Assembly: GCA_009885845.1 (NCBI GenBank)
Contig: VFJW01000103.1
Location: 1 to 64,000 of the forward strand
DNA length: 64,000 bases
Origin: Geobacter sp.
Lineage (GTDB): Bacteria > Desulfobacterota > Desulfuromonadia > Geobacterales > Pseudopelobacteraceae
Reading direction: 5' to 3'
Shown here: piece by piece, positions 63,789 through 64,000 of the stretch
Layout: every line of letters begins with the position of its first letter
How positions within the stretch are numbered: position 1 is the stretch's first letter
Notes under the pieces: generated by a model
The model's database searches: none
The model's input: only the letters and a program-made list of their open reading frames with translations
Told to the model about the DNA's origin: nothing
Position numbers and translations under genes: made by a program

Positions 63789-63841
63789 AGGTTAAGGTTA
63801 AGGTTAAGGGTATTACTTAACCTTGGTCTCGACCTCAACCT
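63789..63841. repeat. GGTTAAG-type inverted repeat between infB and rbfA
   Basis: AGGTTAAGGTTAAGGTTAAG (63789 on) holds three hexamer units and pairs partly with CTTAACCTTGG and GACCTCAACCT at 63816-63841. It occupies almost the whole infB-rbfA gap. Another family of short dispersed inverted repeat. Confidence 0.8.
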
Positions 63842-63853
63842 GGGGTATTATCT

Positions 63854-64000
63854 ATGCACAAGCGTTCGGAAAAAGTAGCTGAAACTATTCAGGAAATAAT
63901 CTGTACGATCCTTTCCCGGGGTCTTAACGATCCTCGCATCGGTTTTGTCACCATTACCGGCGTAGAGGTAACAGATGATCTGAGTCTGGCGCGCATTTTT
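63854..64000 (+). CDS. rbfA: ribosome-binding factor A, N-terminal part
   Basis: The first 49 codons are visible before the window ends. MHKRSEKVAETIQEIICTIL and DPRIGFVTITGVEVTDDLS are typical of the RbfA KH-like domain. It aids late 16S rRNA processing and cold adaptation, and follows infB as in most bacteria. Confidence 0.9.
   Translation, partial: MHKRSEKVAETIQEIICTILSRGLNDPRIGFVTITGVEVTDDLSLARIF

Overview
The window looks like chromosomal DNA of a Desulfuromonadales / Geobacter-type deltaproteobacterium with roughly balanced base composition. This rests on gene order and family makeup, not on a database match. The supporting points are the run yceD-rpmF-plsX-fabH-fabD-fabG-acpP-fabF-rpiB-glyA, a B12-dependent class II ribonucleotide reductase, long PstC and PstA proteins, a rimP-nusA-ylxR/Q-infB-rbfA operon, and many different inverted-repeat elements in the gaps. 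Most genes read left to right. The exceptions are the psiE-like pair, tRNA-Asp, nrdJ and a metallopeptidase remnant.

Region by region. 0-1.7 kb: metY behind a nine-copy GAATGCT tandem repeat. 1.7-4.6 kb: a base-modification cluster (queD, queE, an unknown gene, an RlmD-type methyltransferase). 4.6-8.8 kb: a TPR protein, an HU/IHF protein, and three envelope proteins including an OmpA-type protein and a lipoprotein. 8.9-11.4 kb: Ppx/GppA and malQ. 11.4-19.6 kb: the fatty-acid synthesis operon with rpiB and glyA, ended by a strong terminator. 19.7-22.5 kb: bioA and an orphan sigma-54 activator. 22.5-33 kb: the phosphate regulon (psiE-like pair, phoB, phoR, pstS, pstC, pstA, pstB, phoU). Paired Pho boxes precede both phoB and pstS, and an inverted-repeat element sits in every gap between the pst genes and before phoU. 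33-35.6 kb: tRNA-Asp and nrdJ with two NrdR-type boxes. 35.7-45.3 kb: a beta-helix protein, a class-V aminotransferase, PIN-PhoH, and the overlapping chain tsaD-rsmA-rmuC-tsaC/yciO, then two membrane proteins. 45.3-48.0 kb: sucA, without sucB after it.

48.2-58.6 kb is an accessory defence island: hsdR, hsdM, hsdS, a PrrC/RloC-like AAA ATPase whose start codon overlaps the hsdS stop, an AlbA_2/HATPase protein, and a truncated YgjP-type metallopeptidase. A cruciform-like repeat borders it on the left and low-complexity DNA on the right. 58.7-64.0 kb returns to core genes: rimP behind a hairpin-plus-T8 leader, nusA, a YlxR-L7Ae fusion, infB and the start of rbfA.

The best candidate for something undescribed is the AAA ATPase coupled to the type I restriction system. 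It has a degenerate Walker A and a C-terminal half of unknown function, and could act as a guard that fires when restriction is inhibited. Other notable points are the crowding of repeats in the pst operon, a repeat element that supplies the last 31 residues of a YihY/BrkB protein, and a perfect palindrome near a possible acpP promoter.
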